A stretch of DNA of 55,105 nt from Nocardia nova NBRC 15556 (GTDB lineage Bacteria; Actinomycetota; Actinomycetes; Mycobacteriales; Mycobacteriaceae): NCBI RefSeq assembly GCF_001613005.1, contig NZ_BDBN01000072.1:1-55105 (forward strand), written 5' to 3'. A program made the position numbers and the translations under genes. Shown in pieces: positions 1-7,430 of this stretch (position 1 is its first letter; every line of letters starts with the position of its first letter). The notes under the pieces are model-generated. The model had not been told where the DNA came from and ran no database searches. It saw only the letters and a list, made by a program, of their open reading frames with translations.

Positions 1-1834
1 GAGCGTCGACCGGCGACGCTCCGGACGCGGCCGTGGAGCCCGTCGACGCACCGGCTGTCGCGCTCGAGCCGGTCGACGCTCCGGGGCCCGTCGCGCTCGA
101 GCCCGACGACGCGCTCGATCCCGACGATGCGCTTGATCCCGACGTACTCGGCCCCGACGAAGCGCTCGGGCCGGACGATGCCGCCGGTCCCGGGGCGGCG
201 GCGGAACTCGCCGACTCGGCCGGTCCGGACGATGCGGCAGGACCGGCGGCCGTGCCCGCTTCGCTGCCGGCGGGTACGGCCCCCGAGGCATGGGACGCCG
301 ATTCGGAGGCGGGAGCCGTTGTCGGCGTGACGTTTTCGTGCGTACCACCGCTCGGTGTCGCGGCGGTGTCCGCGGTGGTGGAATCGTGCGCGCCGCCCGG
401 CACCTCGCTGCGAGCCGGAGGAGTCGGCGACGAGTCGGATACCGGTCCGGTGGATGTCGCGGATTCGGACGGCGTACTCGAGCCCTCCGACCCGGGACGC
501 TCCGCCGGCGGAGTCGACGGTGTGGTCTCGGAGGTATCCGAACGATCTTGTGGCGCGGTCTGTTCCGGCGTACCACCGGCGTCGGATGCCGGGCGCTCGT
601 GGGTGCCGGCCGTCGTAGTCGGCGCACCCGCGTGGCTGTCGTGACCGTTGGTCACCGCCCCGCCGCGCACGGACCCGGAGGATCCCGGCTCGCCGTTCAG
701 GCCGGTAGCGGAATCACCGTGCGGCACAGCGCCATTGCTGTCGGACAGGTCGACACGGGCGTTCGGCACGGTGCCATCGTGGGTGGAGCCGTGCAGATCA
801 CCGATATTGCCCAGATCCGGCCGCGGCGCGTTCAGCTTCCAGAACGGCGAGTTCTCGAAATGGCTGTGCGCCATATTGTGATTCACCGCCGACGCCCCGC
901 CGGTGATCGCTCCGGCGCTGAACATGCGCCAATCGACGTGCGTATTCTTCAGATTCTTCAGCGCGGTGTCCAGATCACCGTGCGCCAGATCGGAGGCGAA
1001 CTGCCAGCCGACCGAGCCCCCGAAGGCTGCCACCGAGTTGACCAGGCCCGATCCCGCGCCGATCCCCGCGCGGGTGAGATTGACGCCCCACTTCGAGGTG
1101 ACGTCGCCGACCTCGTTGCGGAAGGCGTTGCCGAACTTCTTGCCCATCGCCTCACCGAAGGCGCCGCCGGCCGCGCCACCGACACCCGCGGCGAAGGTGG
1201 TGACCTCGAGCTGCTGCCAGTCGATGCTCTTGCGGTGCCCCTCCCACACCTGCCACTGCTGCACCGCGAAATCCTGGATCGCCCCGAGGGCCGCATTCAG
1301 CAGCACATGGCGGAACATGAAGCGCACCAACGCGTTCTCGGCCAACCGGCCCGCCCAACCGGCCATCGCGTCGAGTACCCGGCGCATCATCATCCGCACC
1401 GCGACACGGGTTGCGACGATGATGCCCGCTTCCTCCGCGGGAGCCGTCGGCGGGAAGATCCACACCGCGGCGATATCGGCGGCGGTGATCACCAGCGTCG
1501 AATAGAACATCAGCTTGGTGTATTCGATCTGCGTTCCGCCGCCGTAGACCGAATCCCCGACCTGATCGAAGTATCCCGCCAGCGCCTCCAGCGAATCCTT
1601 GCCGTGGCGCATGCTGTCGAAGGTGTCGATCATCTGCTGCTGGCCGTCGCCGGACGGGTACGCGGCCAGTGTCGCGGATTTGGCGTCGTCCATCAGGCTC
1701 AGGATGTCGCGCAGTTCGCCGGCGGCGGTATGCCAGTCGCCTGCCAGCGACCACATATCGTCTTCGTTGCCGTGCGGCCACTCCATCCCGATGGCCGCAC
1801 CCAGCCACTCGAGCCAGCTGGGAAACTCGATCAT
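1..1834 (-). CDS. WXG100-like-domain large secreted protein (toxin-like N-terminus), 3' end beyond window
   Basis: An open frame runs from an ATG at 1834 to the left edge without a stop, at least 611 codons, so the C-terminus is missing. The N-terminus (MIEFPSWLEWLGAAIGMEWP) carries the WPxGxEDxMW pattern also seen in the 851-residue paralogue at 7431-9986, and both share a hydrophobic segment ending in W(I/L)FPPTAPA around residues 110-130. This N-terminal region matches my knowledge of the WXG100-like domain of CpnT-type and polymorphic-toxin proteins exported by type VII secretion. From about residue 370 the chain becomes a low-complexity Ser/Ala/Gly/Pro/Thr region that continues to the edge, typical of a linker before a C-terminal effector domain. 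The gene follows a WXG100 and a YbaB-like gene with 16 bp spacing, so one operon is likely. Whether a toxin domain follows cannot be seen. Confidence 0.75.
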   Translation of the reverse strand, partial: MIEFPSWLEWLGAAIGMEWPHGNEDDMWSLAGDWHTAAGELRDILSLMDDAKSATLAAYPSGDGQQQMIDTFDSMRHGKDSLEALAGYFDQVGDSVYGGGTQIEYTKLMFYSTLVITAADIAAVWIFPPTAPAEEAGIIVATRVAVRMMMRRVLDAMAGWAGRLAENALVRFMFRHVLLNAALGAIQDFAVQQWQVWEGHRKSIDWQQLEVTTFAAGVGGAAGGAFGEAMGKKFGNAFRNEVGDVTSKWGVNLTRAGIGAGSGLVNSVAAFGGSVGWQFASDLAHGDLDTALKNLKNTHVDWRMFSAGAITGGASAVNHNMAHSHFENSPFWKLNAPRPDLGNIGDLHGSTHDGTVPNARVDLSDSNGAVPHGDSATGLNGEPGSSGSVRGGAVTNGHDSHAGAPTTTAGTHERPASDAGGTPEQTAPQDRSDTSETTPSTPPAERPGSEGSSTPSESATSTGPVSDSSPTPPARSEVPGGAHDSTTADTAATPSGGTHENVTPTTAPASESASHASGAVPAGSEAGTAAGPAASSGPAESASSAAAPGPAASSGPSASSGPSTSGSSASSGSSASSGSSATGPGASTGSSATAGASTGSTAASGASPVDA

Positions 1835-1850
1835 GCGCGGTTACCCCGGG

Positions 1851-2351
1851 TCACCAACTGGAGTCGGTGACTCGGCGTTCCGGTTCGACCGGATAGGTCT
1901 CCGCATCCGCGAACCGGAGCTCGTCCTCGCCATAGGCGGCGGTTCGATCCGGTGAATCCGGCGGCGCCAGTGAGGGTTCCGGTGCGGTCGGCAGGCGCAT
2001 ATCGGGCATGCCCTCGATCAGATCGGTGAGTTTGGGCAACCGGGCCCGGCGTTCCTGCAGCGGCGCCATCAGTTCCCGATGCCGCTGCGCCAGATTCTTC
2101 GACGCCTGCTGGGCGGCCTCGGTCACCGCCCGAGCGATCTCGGAATAACTGAGATCCTCGATTCCGGCGCCGAACTTGGTCTCGATGACGGTGCCGTCGG
2201 CATTCACGCTGACCGTCACCCGGTTCTTGCGCACCGACGCGGTGCCGGTCAATTCCGCACGGTCACGCTGGATTTCGGCGATCACGCGCAGTTGCTGTTT
2301 GGCCTCGCCGATGATTCCCGCCAGCTCGGCCTTCATATGCTCGTTCGTCAT
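1851..2351 (-). CDS. YbaB/EbfC family protein, ESX-associated
   Basis: This protein of 166 residues starts MTNEHMKAELAGIIGEAKQ. It has an N-terminal helix, a beta-rich middle (VTVSVNADGTVIETKFGAGIEDL), a second long helix and a proline-rich tail, the layout of the YbaB/EbfC nucleoid-associated family. The start at 2351 was chosen because the product then aligns with the paralogue at 9993-10466 (MVNERLHADMMTVLEG); the longer frame to 2429 adds only unrelated residues overlapping the previous gene. It sits between a WXG100 gene and a WXG100-like-domain gene. In mycobacterial ESX loci, EspL is a related small protein that supports substrate stability. A chaperone-like role here is inference; DNA binding is the textbook alternative. 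Confidence 0.7.
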   Translation of the reverse strand: MTNEHMKAELAGIIGEAKQQLRVIAEIQRDRAELTGTASVRKNRVTVSVNADGTVIETKFGAGIEDLSYSEIARAVTEAAQQASKNLAQRHRELMAPLQERRARLPKLTDLIEGMPDMRLPTAPEPSLAPPDSPDRTAAYGEDELRFADAETYPVEPERRVTDSSW

Positions 2352-2376
2352 GGGCGCTCGATCCGCGGCTGTTCGA

Positions 2377-2697
2377 TCACTTGAAGCCGTAGGTGTTGCC
2401 GTGCTCCATGGTCTCCAGATAGGTGGCACTGTCGTTCTGGCCGTCGGAGAACTTCTCGAAGGCGGTGGAGAAGTTACGCGCGCCGGTGACCATGTTGTCG
2501 TGTGCGGCGAGGTAGCCGTCGCCGCTGCCGGTACCGGCGAACTGCTTGCCCAGACTGTCGTCCCCCCAGCAGTTTCCGTAGCCGGTGGTCTTACCCTGCA
2601 GTTTCGTCAGCACCTGTTCGATGTGGTCACGCACGTCCTGCGTCTTCCCGGCGGCCGTGCGGAGTTTCGCCACCTCGACCTCGATCTCGTCCGCCAT
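2377..2697 (-). CDS. WXG100 family type VII secretion protein
   Basis: This is a helical protein of 106 residues (MADEIEVEVAKLRTAAGKTQ at the N-terminus) with a central CWGDD turn in place of the classic WXG, and a second long helix. It is a clear paralogue of the 110-residue protein at 7077-7409: both have an (E/D)VD or EVE start, a WGxD turn and a phenylalanine-rich second helix. An upstream ATG at 2712 exists, but the GGAGGGA ribosome-binding site lies 5-10 bp before the ATG at 2697, so the shorter form is preferred. WXG100 proteins are secreted as helical-hairpin dimers by ESX systems. The likely partner is the large protein two genes downstream. Confidence 0.8.
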   Translation of the reverse strand: MADEIEVEVAKLRTAAGKTQDVRDHIEQVLTKLQGKTTGYGNCWGDDSLGKQFAGTGSGDGYLAAHDNMVTGARNFSTAFEKFSDGQNDSATYLETMEHGNTYGFK

Positions 2698-2861
2698 CGT
2701 CCGTCCCTCCATCGCACTGCCGGCCGGCGCCCGTCGACGCTGGTCTTCGACGATGGCAGTCCCGGGAGAATCATCAGTGGCGCCGACGTGAACTCCGGGT
2801 GGCCGGTCCCGAAAGCCACCGCGAAACCCACCGCGGCGGCCGGTAACCGATGATGGGGGGC

Positions 2862-3305
2862 ATGCGAATCCTGGTACAGCGCGTCAGCTCGGCCCGGGTC
2901 ACGGTCGACGACGAGGTGGTGGGCGAGATCGACCCGCCCGCGATGGGAGTGCCGCACGGCCTGCTCGCCCTGGTGGGCGTCACCGGCACCGATACCGCCG
3001 CGCTCGCGAAGACGCTGGCGGACAAGTTGTTTCGCCTGCGCATTCTGGAGGACGAACGCTCGGCCGCCGACCTGGGCGCGCCGATCCTGGTGGTCAGCCA
3101 GTTCACCCTCTACGCCGATACCGCGAAGGGCCGGCGGCCCTCCTGGTCGGCCGCGGCACCCGGAGCGGTCGCCGAACCCCTGGTCGACGAATTCGCCGCA
3201 GCACTGCGCGATCTCGGCGCCACCGTCGCGACCGGCCGCTTCGGCGCGCACATGCAGGTGTCGCTGGTGAACGACGGGCCGGTCACGCTCCTGCTCGAGG
3301 CGTGA
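2862..3305 (+). CDS. dtd: D-aminoacyl-tRNA deacylase
   Basis: The protein has 147 residues and starts MRILVQRVSSARVTVDDEVV. It carries the family signatures SQFTLYAD (substrate pocket, around residue 78) and NDGPVT near the C-terminus, the Gly-cis-Pro motif of the DTD fold. It hydrolyses D-aminoacyl-tRNAs in the cytoplasm and so keeps D-amino acids out of proteins. The ATG at 2862 follows a GGGGGG stretch; two upstream ATGs at 2850 and 2853 would add four residues or fewer. It is the only plus-strand gene among the ESX genes and ends 9 bp before the convergent EspG stop. Length and motifs are canonical. Confidence 0.95.
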   Translation: MRILVQRVSSARVTVDDEVVGEIDPPAMGVPHGLLALVGVTGTDTAALAKTLADKLFRLRILEDERSAADLGAPILVVSQFTLYADTAKGRRPSWSAAAPGAVAEPLVDEFAAALRDLGATVATGRFGAHMQVSLVNDGPVTLLLEA

Positions 3306-3314
3306 GCGGCGCGC

Positions 3315-4103
3315 TCACTCGTCCACCTCCTGATAGTCGTTCATCCGCTGCACGATGTGCTCGGCCTCGGTGTCGATCCAGTCGGCCAGTCCCGCCGAGC
3401 CCATCCCGACGGCCACCGGCGCCGGTTCCTCCAGGGGAATCACATAGCGACCGTCGTCGGGCAGATCGCGCCACAGCCGGGCCACCGAGATGCGGCCGCG
3501 GGGACCGAATTTCGATCTGCCCTGGGTCAATCGAACGGTGCCGGTGTGAGTCGCGGGAATGTCGAAGAAGGCCGCACTGGTGAGCCCGCGGTAGTCGTCA
3601 TCGTCGTCGGCGACCATCGAACCGCCACCGGAGGACCGGCCGGTGCTCTCGCCGATCTCGATCTCGATCGGTCCGCGCCGACCCGGTCCGGCCGCCGGCA
3701 GCAGTCCGACGACCGTCTCACCGAGCGCCCGCGGATCGCAGGCGGTGATGGTGAAACCTTCGGCGTGTCTGAGGGTTTCGCCCGGCAACTGCACCACGAC
3801 GAACCCACGGGAGCCGAGCCGCCCGGCATAGAAGCGCACCCGCTTGTTCGGATTGTCGAAATCCGAATCCTCCCACGCCTCGCCGCCGACCAGCACCTCC
3901 GGCAGCACCATGGTGTCCACGATCGCCTCGAAAGCGCTGTCACCGCGGTTCTCCAACTCCGCTCGGATGCGGCGCCATTCGCGCTCGTAGTCGTCCAGAT
4001 ACGGGATGCGGCTGGTGATGCTGAACATCGACGGCACCAGACCGAAGAATCGGGTATCGCACAACACCTTGAATTCCAGGTCCGTCAGGGTCCACCTGTT
4101 CAC
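3315..4103 (-). CDS. ESX secretion-associated protein EspG (PPE chaperone)
   Basis: This product of 262 residues starts at a GTG (NRWTLTDLEFKVLCDTRFF), preceded by GAGGAAAT. The N-terminal W-x-L-T-x-x-E-F pattern and the C-terminal GRISVARLWRDLPDDGRYVI followed by an acidic tail (NDYQEVDE) are characteristic of EspG chaperones. In mycobacteria these bind the tip of the PPE protein in PE-PPE pairs and keep it soluble for delivery to the ESX ATPase. Here the gene lies 10 bp after the PPE-like gene and three genes from a large repeat protein, so these are its probable clients. There is no signal peptide, consistent with a cytosolic chaperone. Confidence 0.85.
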   Translation of the reverse strand: MNRWTLTDLEFKVLCDTRFFGLVPSMFSITSRIPYLDDYEREWRRIRAELENRGDSAFEAIVDTMVLPEVLVGGEAWEDSDFDNPNKRVRFYAGRLGSRGFVVVQLPGETLRHAEGFTITACDPRALGETVVGLLPAAGPGRRGPIEIEIGESTGRSSGGGSMVADDDDDYRGLTSAAFFDIPATHTGTVRLTQGRSKFGPRGRISVARLWRDLPDDGRYVIPLEEPAPVAVGMGSAGLADWIDTEAEHIVQRMNDYQEVDE

Positions 4104-4113
4104 ATTTCCTCGT

Positions 4114-7074
4114 TCATGGTTCGATCACCGGCTTGACCCGGAACGGGGTGTCGCCCATCGCGTCGTCGAGCCAGTCCGTGGACGTCAGGTATTTCGGCCG
4201 CCGGTGCTGACCCTGCGGTCCGGAGTTGCCCGCGCTCGACGCCGGGGTACCCGCCATACCGGGCTGGCCGGGTTGTCCGGGCTGACCGGCCTGCTGATCG
4301 TACGAATCGTGGTGTCCGGCACCATAGGTGGAGACGTCCGCCGGTAGCGATGCGCGCGGGAATTTATCCGGTTGCCGCGGTTGATCGAGTTGCTGGGGCG
4401 GTGTCGCATCGTCGGGCCCGACACCGCCACCGACTCCACCACCGTCACCGGCTCCGCCACCGGCATCGGCGCCGCCACCGGCATCGGCGCCTCCCCCGCC
4501 GGCGCTGTCGCCGCCGGGATCCAGTTGTGCCGCGATATCCGACAGCCCCTCCATACCCGGGGTGTGGCTGAGGTCCCGCAGCCGTTCCGCCAGCGAGTGC
4601 AGCGGATCGGTATCGCCCGTACCGGACAACAGTTGATCCAGGCCGGGAATCCCGGAAAGCAGGTGGCTCAGATCCGGATTGCCGGAGAGCAGTTGATCCA
4701 CCCCGGTCGATCCCGAGACCAACTGGTCCAGACCGGGGATACCGGACAGAAGATGACGCAGATCCGGATTGCTCGCCAGCAACTGATCGAACCCAGGAAT
4801 GCCGGAGAGCAGTTGCCCCAAGCCGGACAGGCTGTCGTGGGCCGTCTGCCCGAGCTGGTTCAGTGCCTGTTCGCCGCCCGAGAGCAGCGATTCGAGCGGA
4901 TTGGTGCCACCTGCGCTCCCTCCGAGCAGCGACGCGAGCGGATTCGAGTTGCCCGTCCCGCCGGACAGCAGCGACTCCAGCGGATTCGCACTTCCCGTCG
5001 TCGCCGAATTACCGAAGGACGGCACCGTCCGACCGGCGCTGTCGCCGGTGGTGCCGGTTCCGGCCTCCGTATTCTGTTCTCCCGCAAGGCCGGACAGGAG
5101 ATCGTCGAGTGACGGCAGCTGCTGCTGACCGTTCTTGGCCGCGCCCGCCCCGGACTGCTGGGTCTTACCGAGACTCGACGGAATCGACGACGAACCCGTC
5201 CCCGAGGTGGATCCGGTGCCGGTCGACGAGCCGGTGCCACTGCCGGTCGGACCGGAGTACGGCGTGCTGCTGGGACCGGAACTGCCGCCGGAGGATCCGC
5301 CGGTGTCGCCGAGTCCGGCGGAATTGAGCAGGTCGCTCAGATTCGGTAGTTGCTGGTTGGACTCGCCGCTGCCCGGCATGCTGTCGTAGTTGCTCGGCAT
5401 CGGCGAACTCTTGCCGGTGCGACTCGAACCCGAGCTCGCCCCGGATCCGCCGCCGTAACCGCCGCCCGTACCACCTCCGTAACCGCCGCCCGTGCCACCG
5501 CCGTAGCCCGAGCCGTAGTCGGAACCGCTGCCGTAGCCCTGGCCGCTGCCATAGCCTTGGCCGCTGCCGGAGCCCTGGCCACTCCCGTAGCCGTCGCCAC
5601 TGCCGTAACCGGATCCGCCGCCGTAACCGGAACCACTGTCGTAGCCCGAACCACTGCCGTAACCGCCTCCGTAGCCGGAGCCACTGCCGGAACCCGAACT
5701 GTGCGAACCCTCTTCGTAGCCGACCTGGTAGCCCTGCTGGTAGGCCTCCTGCAGCTGCTGCGATGTGGCGCCACTACCCGACCCACTGCCGGAGCCGGAT
5801 CCGCTGCCATAACCCGACCCACTGCCGTAACCCGAGCCGCTGCCGGAGCCGTTACCCGAACCGCTGTCATATCCCGAGCCGCTGCCGTACCCGGATCCGC
5901 TGCCGTAACCCGAGCCGCTCCCGTATCCGGAACCGCTGCCGTAGCCCGAACCGCTGCCGTATCCAGAACCGCTCCCATAGCCCGAACCACTGCTGTAGCC
6001 CGAACCCGAACCACTCCCCGACCCGCTGCCCGAACCCGAGCCCGAGCCGCTGCCCGACCCGGATCCACTACCCGACGTGCTACCACCGCTCGCCTGGCCC
6101 GGGATGGCGATCGTCGGAATCGTCGAGATCGTCGATTTCATCGGTTCCGCGTAGTACTTCTTGTAATTCGCGCGGTATTCGTCGGTGTGGTGATGTTTGC
6201 AGCCCGTCTTCTCCGGCTGTCCGGGAGTGGGCATCGACTTGCGCGTGGCCTCGAGCCAGTCGCTGGTGTACCGCAGACTGGCACCGGTCACCTTGATGGC
6301 GTCGATCAGATCCTGCGTACTGTCCTTGTAATTGCGCACGGCGGTCACCGCCGCGGCCGACGACGTACCGGTCCAGCTGGCCTGCAACTTCGCGATCTGG
6401 TCCGCGTAGGTGGCCATATTGCTGGAGAGCAGCTTCGACATCGAATCCCAGAATCCGGACAGATCCATCGGCGGCTGGGCGTGAATCGTCTGCCCCAGCT
6501 GAATCATCTGGTCCCAGTCCAGACTGTCCGGGTTCTCGATATTGATGGTGACCGAATCGGTCTTACCGCCGTAACCCTGGATCGCCTCCGGGAAACTCGG
6601 CATCGACCAGCTGTCGTCGACGAGATCCTGATTGAGGTCGGCGACCAGACTCCCACCGTTCGAGGAGAGTTTCGGCGGCGTCACATTGCTGGTGACGTCC
6701 TTGGGTTTGGCCAGCGTGTCGAAATTGAACGTCGAACTGTGCTCGTGCGCCGCGAAGGTCTTCCCCGCGGCGACGAAGGTGTCGAACTGATCGCGGACCA
6801 CATTCGCATGGGTCATCAGCGAGTTGTACAGTGCCGCACCGTGATTGCTGTAGACACCGGCCAGATCGCGGCTGGACTGCAGAATACTGAAGGCGCCGAC
6901 CTCGTGCGCGCGGGTGTCGTGGACCGATTGCGCCAGGGCTTCCAGATTGGCGATCAGCTGCGCCGCGGCATCGGTGGCGGCCTTGATGTCCTTCGTATCG
7001 AACTGCAGCACACCGGAATTCGCCGCACCCAGAATTTGGGTCCATTCGGTGGTATCCGCATTCGGCAACGTCAT
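4114..7074 (-). CDS. PPE-like type VII substrate with long Gly/Ser/Tyr repeat
   Basis: The protein has 986 residues. Residues 1 to about 330 are helical and PPE-like, including a second helical bundle with the turn ASWTGTSSAAAV at about residues 230-245. From about residue 335 to 550 it is built of GSGSGY-type units, interrupted by one charged island (QQLQEAYQQGYQVGYEEG). A Gly/Ser/Thr-rich stretch follows, then leucine-rich units of the form LLSGIPGLDQLL (about residues 755-820), a Gly/Asp-rich run and a tail ending DTPFRVKPVIEP. That tail resembles the conserved end (APPVIG) of PPE-like proteins in Nocardia and Rhodococcus, as I recall them. It starts 2 bp after the WXG100 gene and is followed by EspG, the expected order substrate then chaperone. 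Surface or extracellular placement is inferred; the repeat function is unknown. Confidence 0.8.
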   Translation of the reverse strand: MTLPNADTTEWTQILGAANSGVLQFDTKDIKAATDAAAQLIANLEALAQSVHDTRAHEVGAFSILQSSRDLAGVYSNHGAALYNSLMTHANVVRDQFDTFVAAGKTFAAHEHSSTFNFDTLAKPKDVTSNVTPPKLSSNGGSLVADLNQDLVDDSWSMPSFPEAIQGYGGKTDSVTINIENPDSLDWDQMIQLGQTIHAQPPMDLSGFWDSMSKLLSSNMATYADQIAKLQASWTGTSSAAAVTAVRNYKDSTQDLIDAIKVTGASLRYTSDWLEATRKSMPTPGQPEKTGCKHHHTDEYRANYKKYYAEPMKSTISTIPTIAIPGQASGGSTSGSGSGSGSGSGSGSGSGSGSGSGSGYSSGSGYGSGSGYGSGSGYGSGSGYGSGSGYGSGSGYGSGSGYDSGSGNGSGSGSGYGSGSGYGSGSGSGSGSGSGATSQQLQEAYQQGYQVGYEEGSHSSGSGSGSGYGGGYGSGSGYDSGSGYGGGSGYGSGDGYGSGQGSGSGQGYGSGQGYGSGSDYGSGYGGGTGGGYGGGTGGGYGGGSGASSGSSRTGKSSPMPSNYDSMPGSGESNQQLPNLSDLLNSAGLGDTGGSSGGSSGPSSTPYSGPTGSGTGSSTGTGSTSGTGSSSIPSSLGKTQQSGAGAAKNGQQQLPSLDDLLSGLAGEQNTEAGTGTTGDSAGRTVPSFGNSATTGSANPLESLLSGGTGNSNPLASLLGGSAGGTNPLESLLSGGEQALNQLGQTAHDSLSGLGQLLSGIPGFDQLLASNPDLRHLLSGIPGLDQLVSGSTGVDQLLSGNPDLSHLLSGIPGLDQLLSGTGDTDPLHSLAERLRDLSHTPGMEGLSDIAAQLDPGGDSAGGGGADAGGGADAGGGAGDGGGVGGGVGPDDATPPQQLDQPRQPDKFPRASLPADVSTYGAGHHDSYDQQAGQPGQPGQPGMAGTPASSAGNSGPQGQHRRPKYLTSTDWLDDAMGDTPFRVKPVIEP
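4621..4820 (-). repeat. In-gene repeats encoding LLSGIPGxDQLL units
   Basis: Within the PPE-like gene this stretch repeats a pattern encoding L-L-S-G-(I/N/S)-x-x-(L/F/V)-D-Q-L, alternating with NPDLxHLL. At least five related units occur. Neighbouring DNA (about 4860-4995) encodes NPLESLLSGG units of a similar kind. Codons differ between copies, so these are protein repeats under selection, not fresh DNA duplications. Confidence 0.75.
5430..6085 (-). repeat. In-gene GSGSGY repeat tract
   Basis: This tract encodes tens of Gly-Ser dipeptides punctuated by tyrosines, roughly one Tyr every six residues (Y-G-S-G-S-G), later shading into GGGYGG and GQGYGSG units. The plus strand shows the matching cadence of ccgctgccgtaacccgag-like blocks. 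Third codon positions vary among copies. It is interrupted at about 5690-5765 by a charged, glutamine-rich insert. Confidence 0.85.
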
Positions 7075-7076
7075 GA

Positions 7077-7409
7077 TCAGCCTCCGAGGCCTTGGGTCGA
7101 ACCTTGTTCGGCGGCTCTGAACTGGTCGGCGGCCGACCGCTCACCCTCGGCGAATTGAAACAGGGCATCGGCCATGCTGTAGCCGCCGTCGACCATATTG
7201 GTCCGCGTCGCCTTGTATCCCTTGTCGCCGTCGGCGAACTTCTTGCCGGACTTGTCGTTTCCCCACGGCTGGTTGGCGGAGTCGTTCTCGATTCCGGCCA
7301 GCGTGCTGTGCAGGGTATCGATCACGCCCCGAACCTTGTGTGAGACTTCCTCGGGCAGGTCGGCGGCTCTTGTCAGCGCGTCGACATCCACCTCGATCTT
7401 CTCCGCCAT
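7077..7409 (-). CDS. WXG100 family type VII secretion protein
   Basis: The protein has 110 residues, begins MAEKIEVDVDALTRAADLPE and has the helix-turn-helix layout of ESAT-6-like proteins, with PWGND at the turn and a second helix rich in Phe and Ala. It is paralogous to the 106-residue WXG100 protein at 2377-2697. Its stop is 2 bp from the start of the PPE-like gene, so the two are almost certainly co-translated and probably form a secreted heterodimer in the manner of PE-PPE or EsxA-EsxB pairs. The pairing is inferred from order, not from sequence. Confidence 0.85.
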   Translation of the reverse strand: MAEKIEVDVDALTRAADLPEEVSHKVRGVIDTLHSTLAGIENDSANQPWGNDKSGKKFADGDKGYKATRTNMVDGGYSMADALFQFAEGERSAADQFRAAEQGSTQGLGG

Positions 7410-7430
7410 TGTCAGTCCCTACCTGTGTGC

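Noticed and set aside
290..1870. Plus-strand open frame of 526 codons at the left edge
   Set aside because: It lies opposite the minus-strand WXG100-like-domain gene, whose protein has a sensible domain and paralogue; the plus frame is compositionally aberrant.
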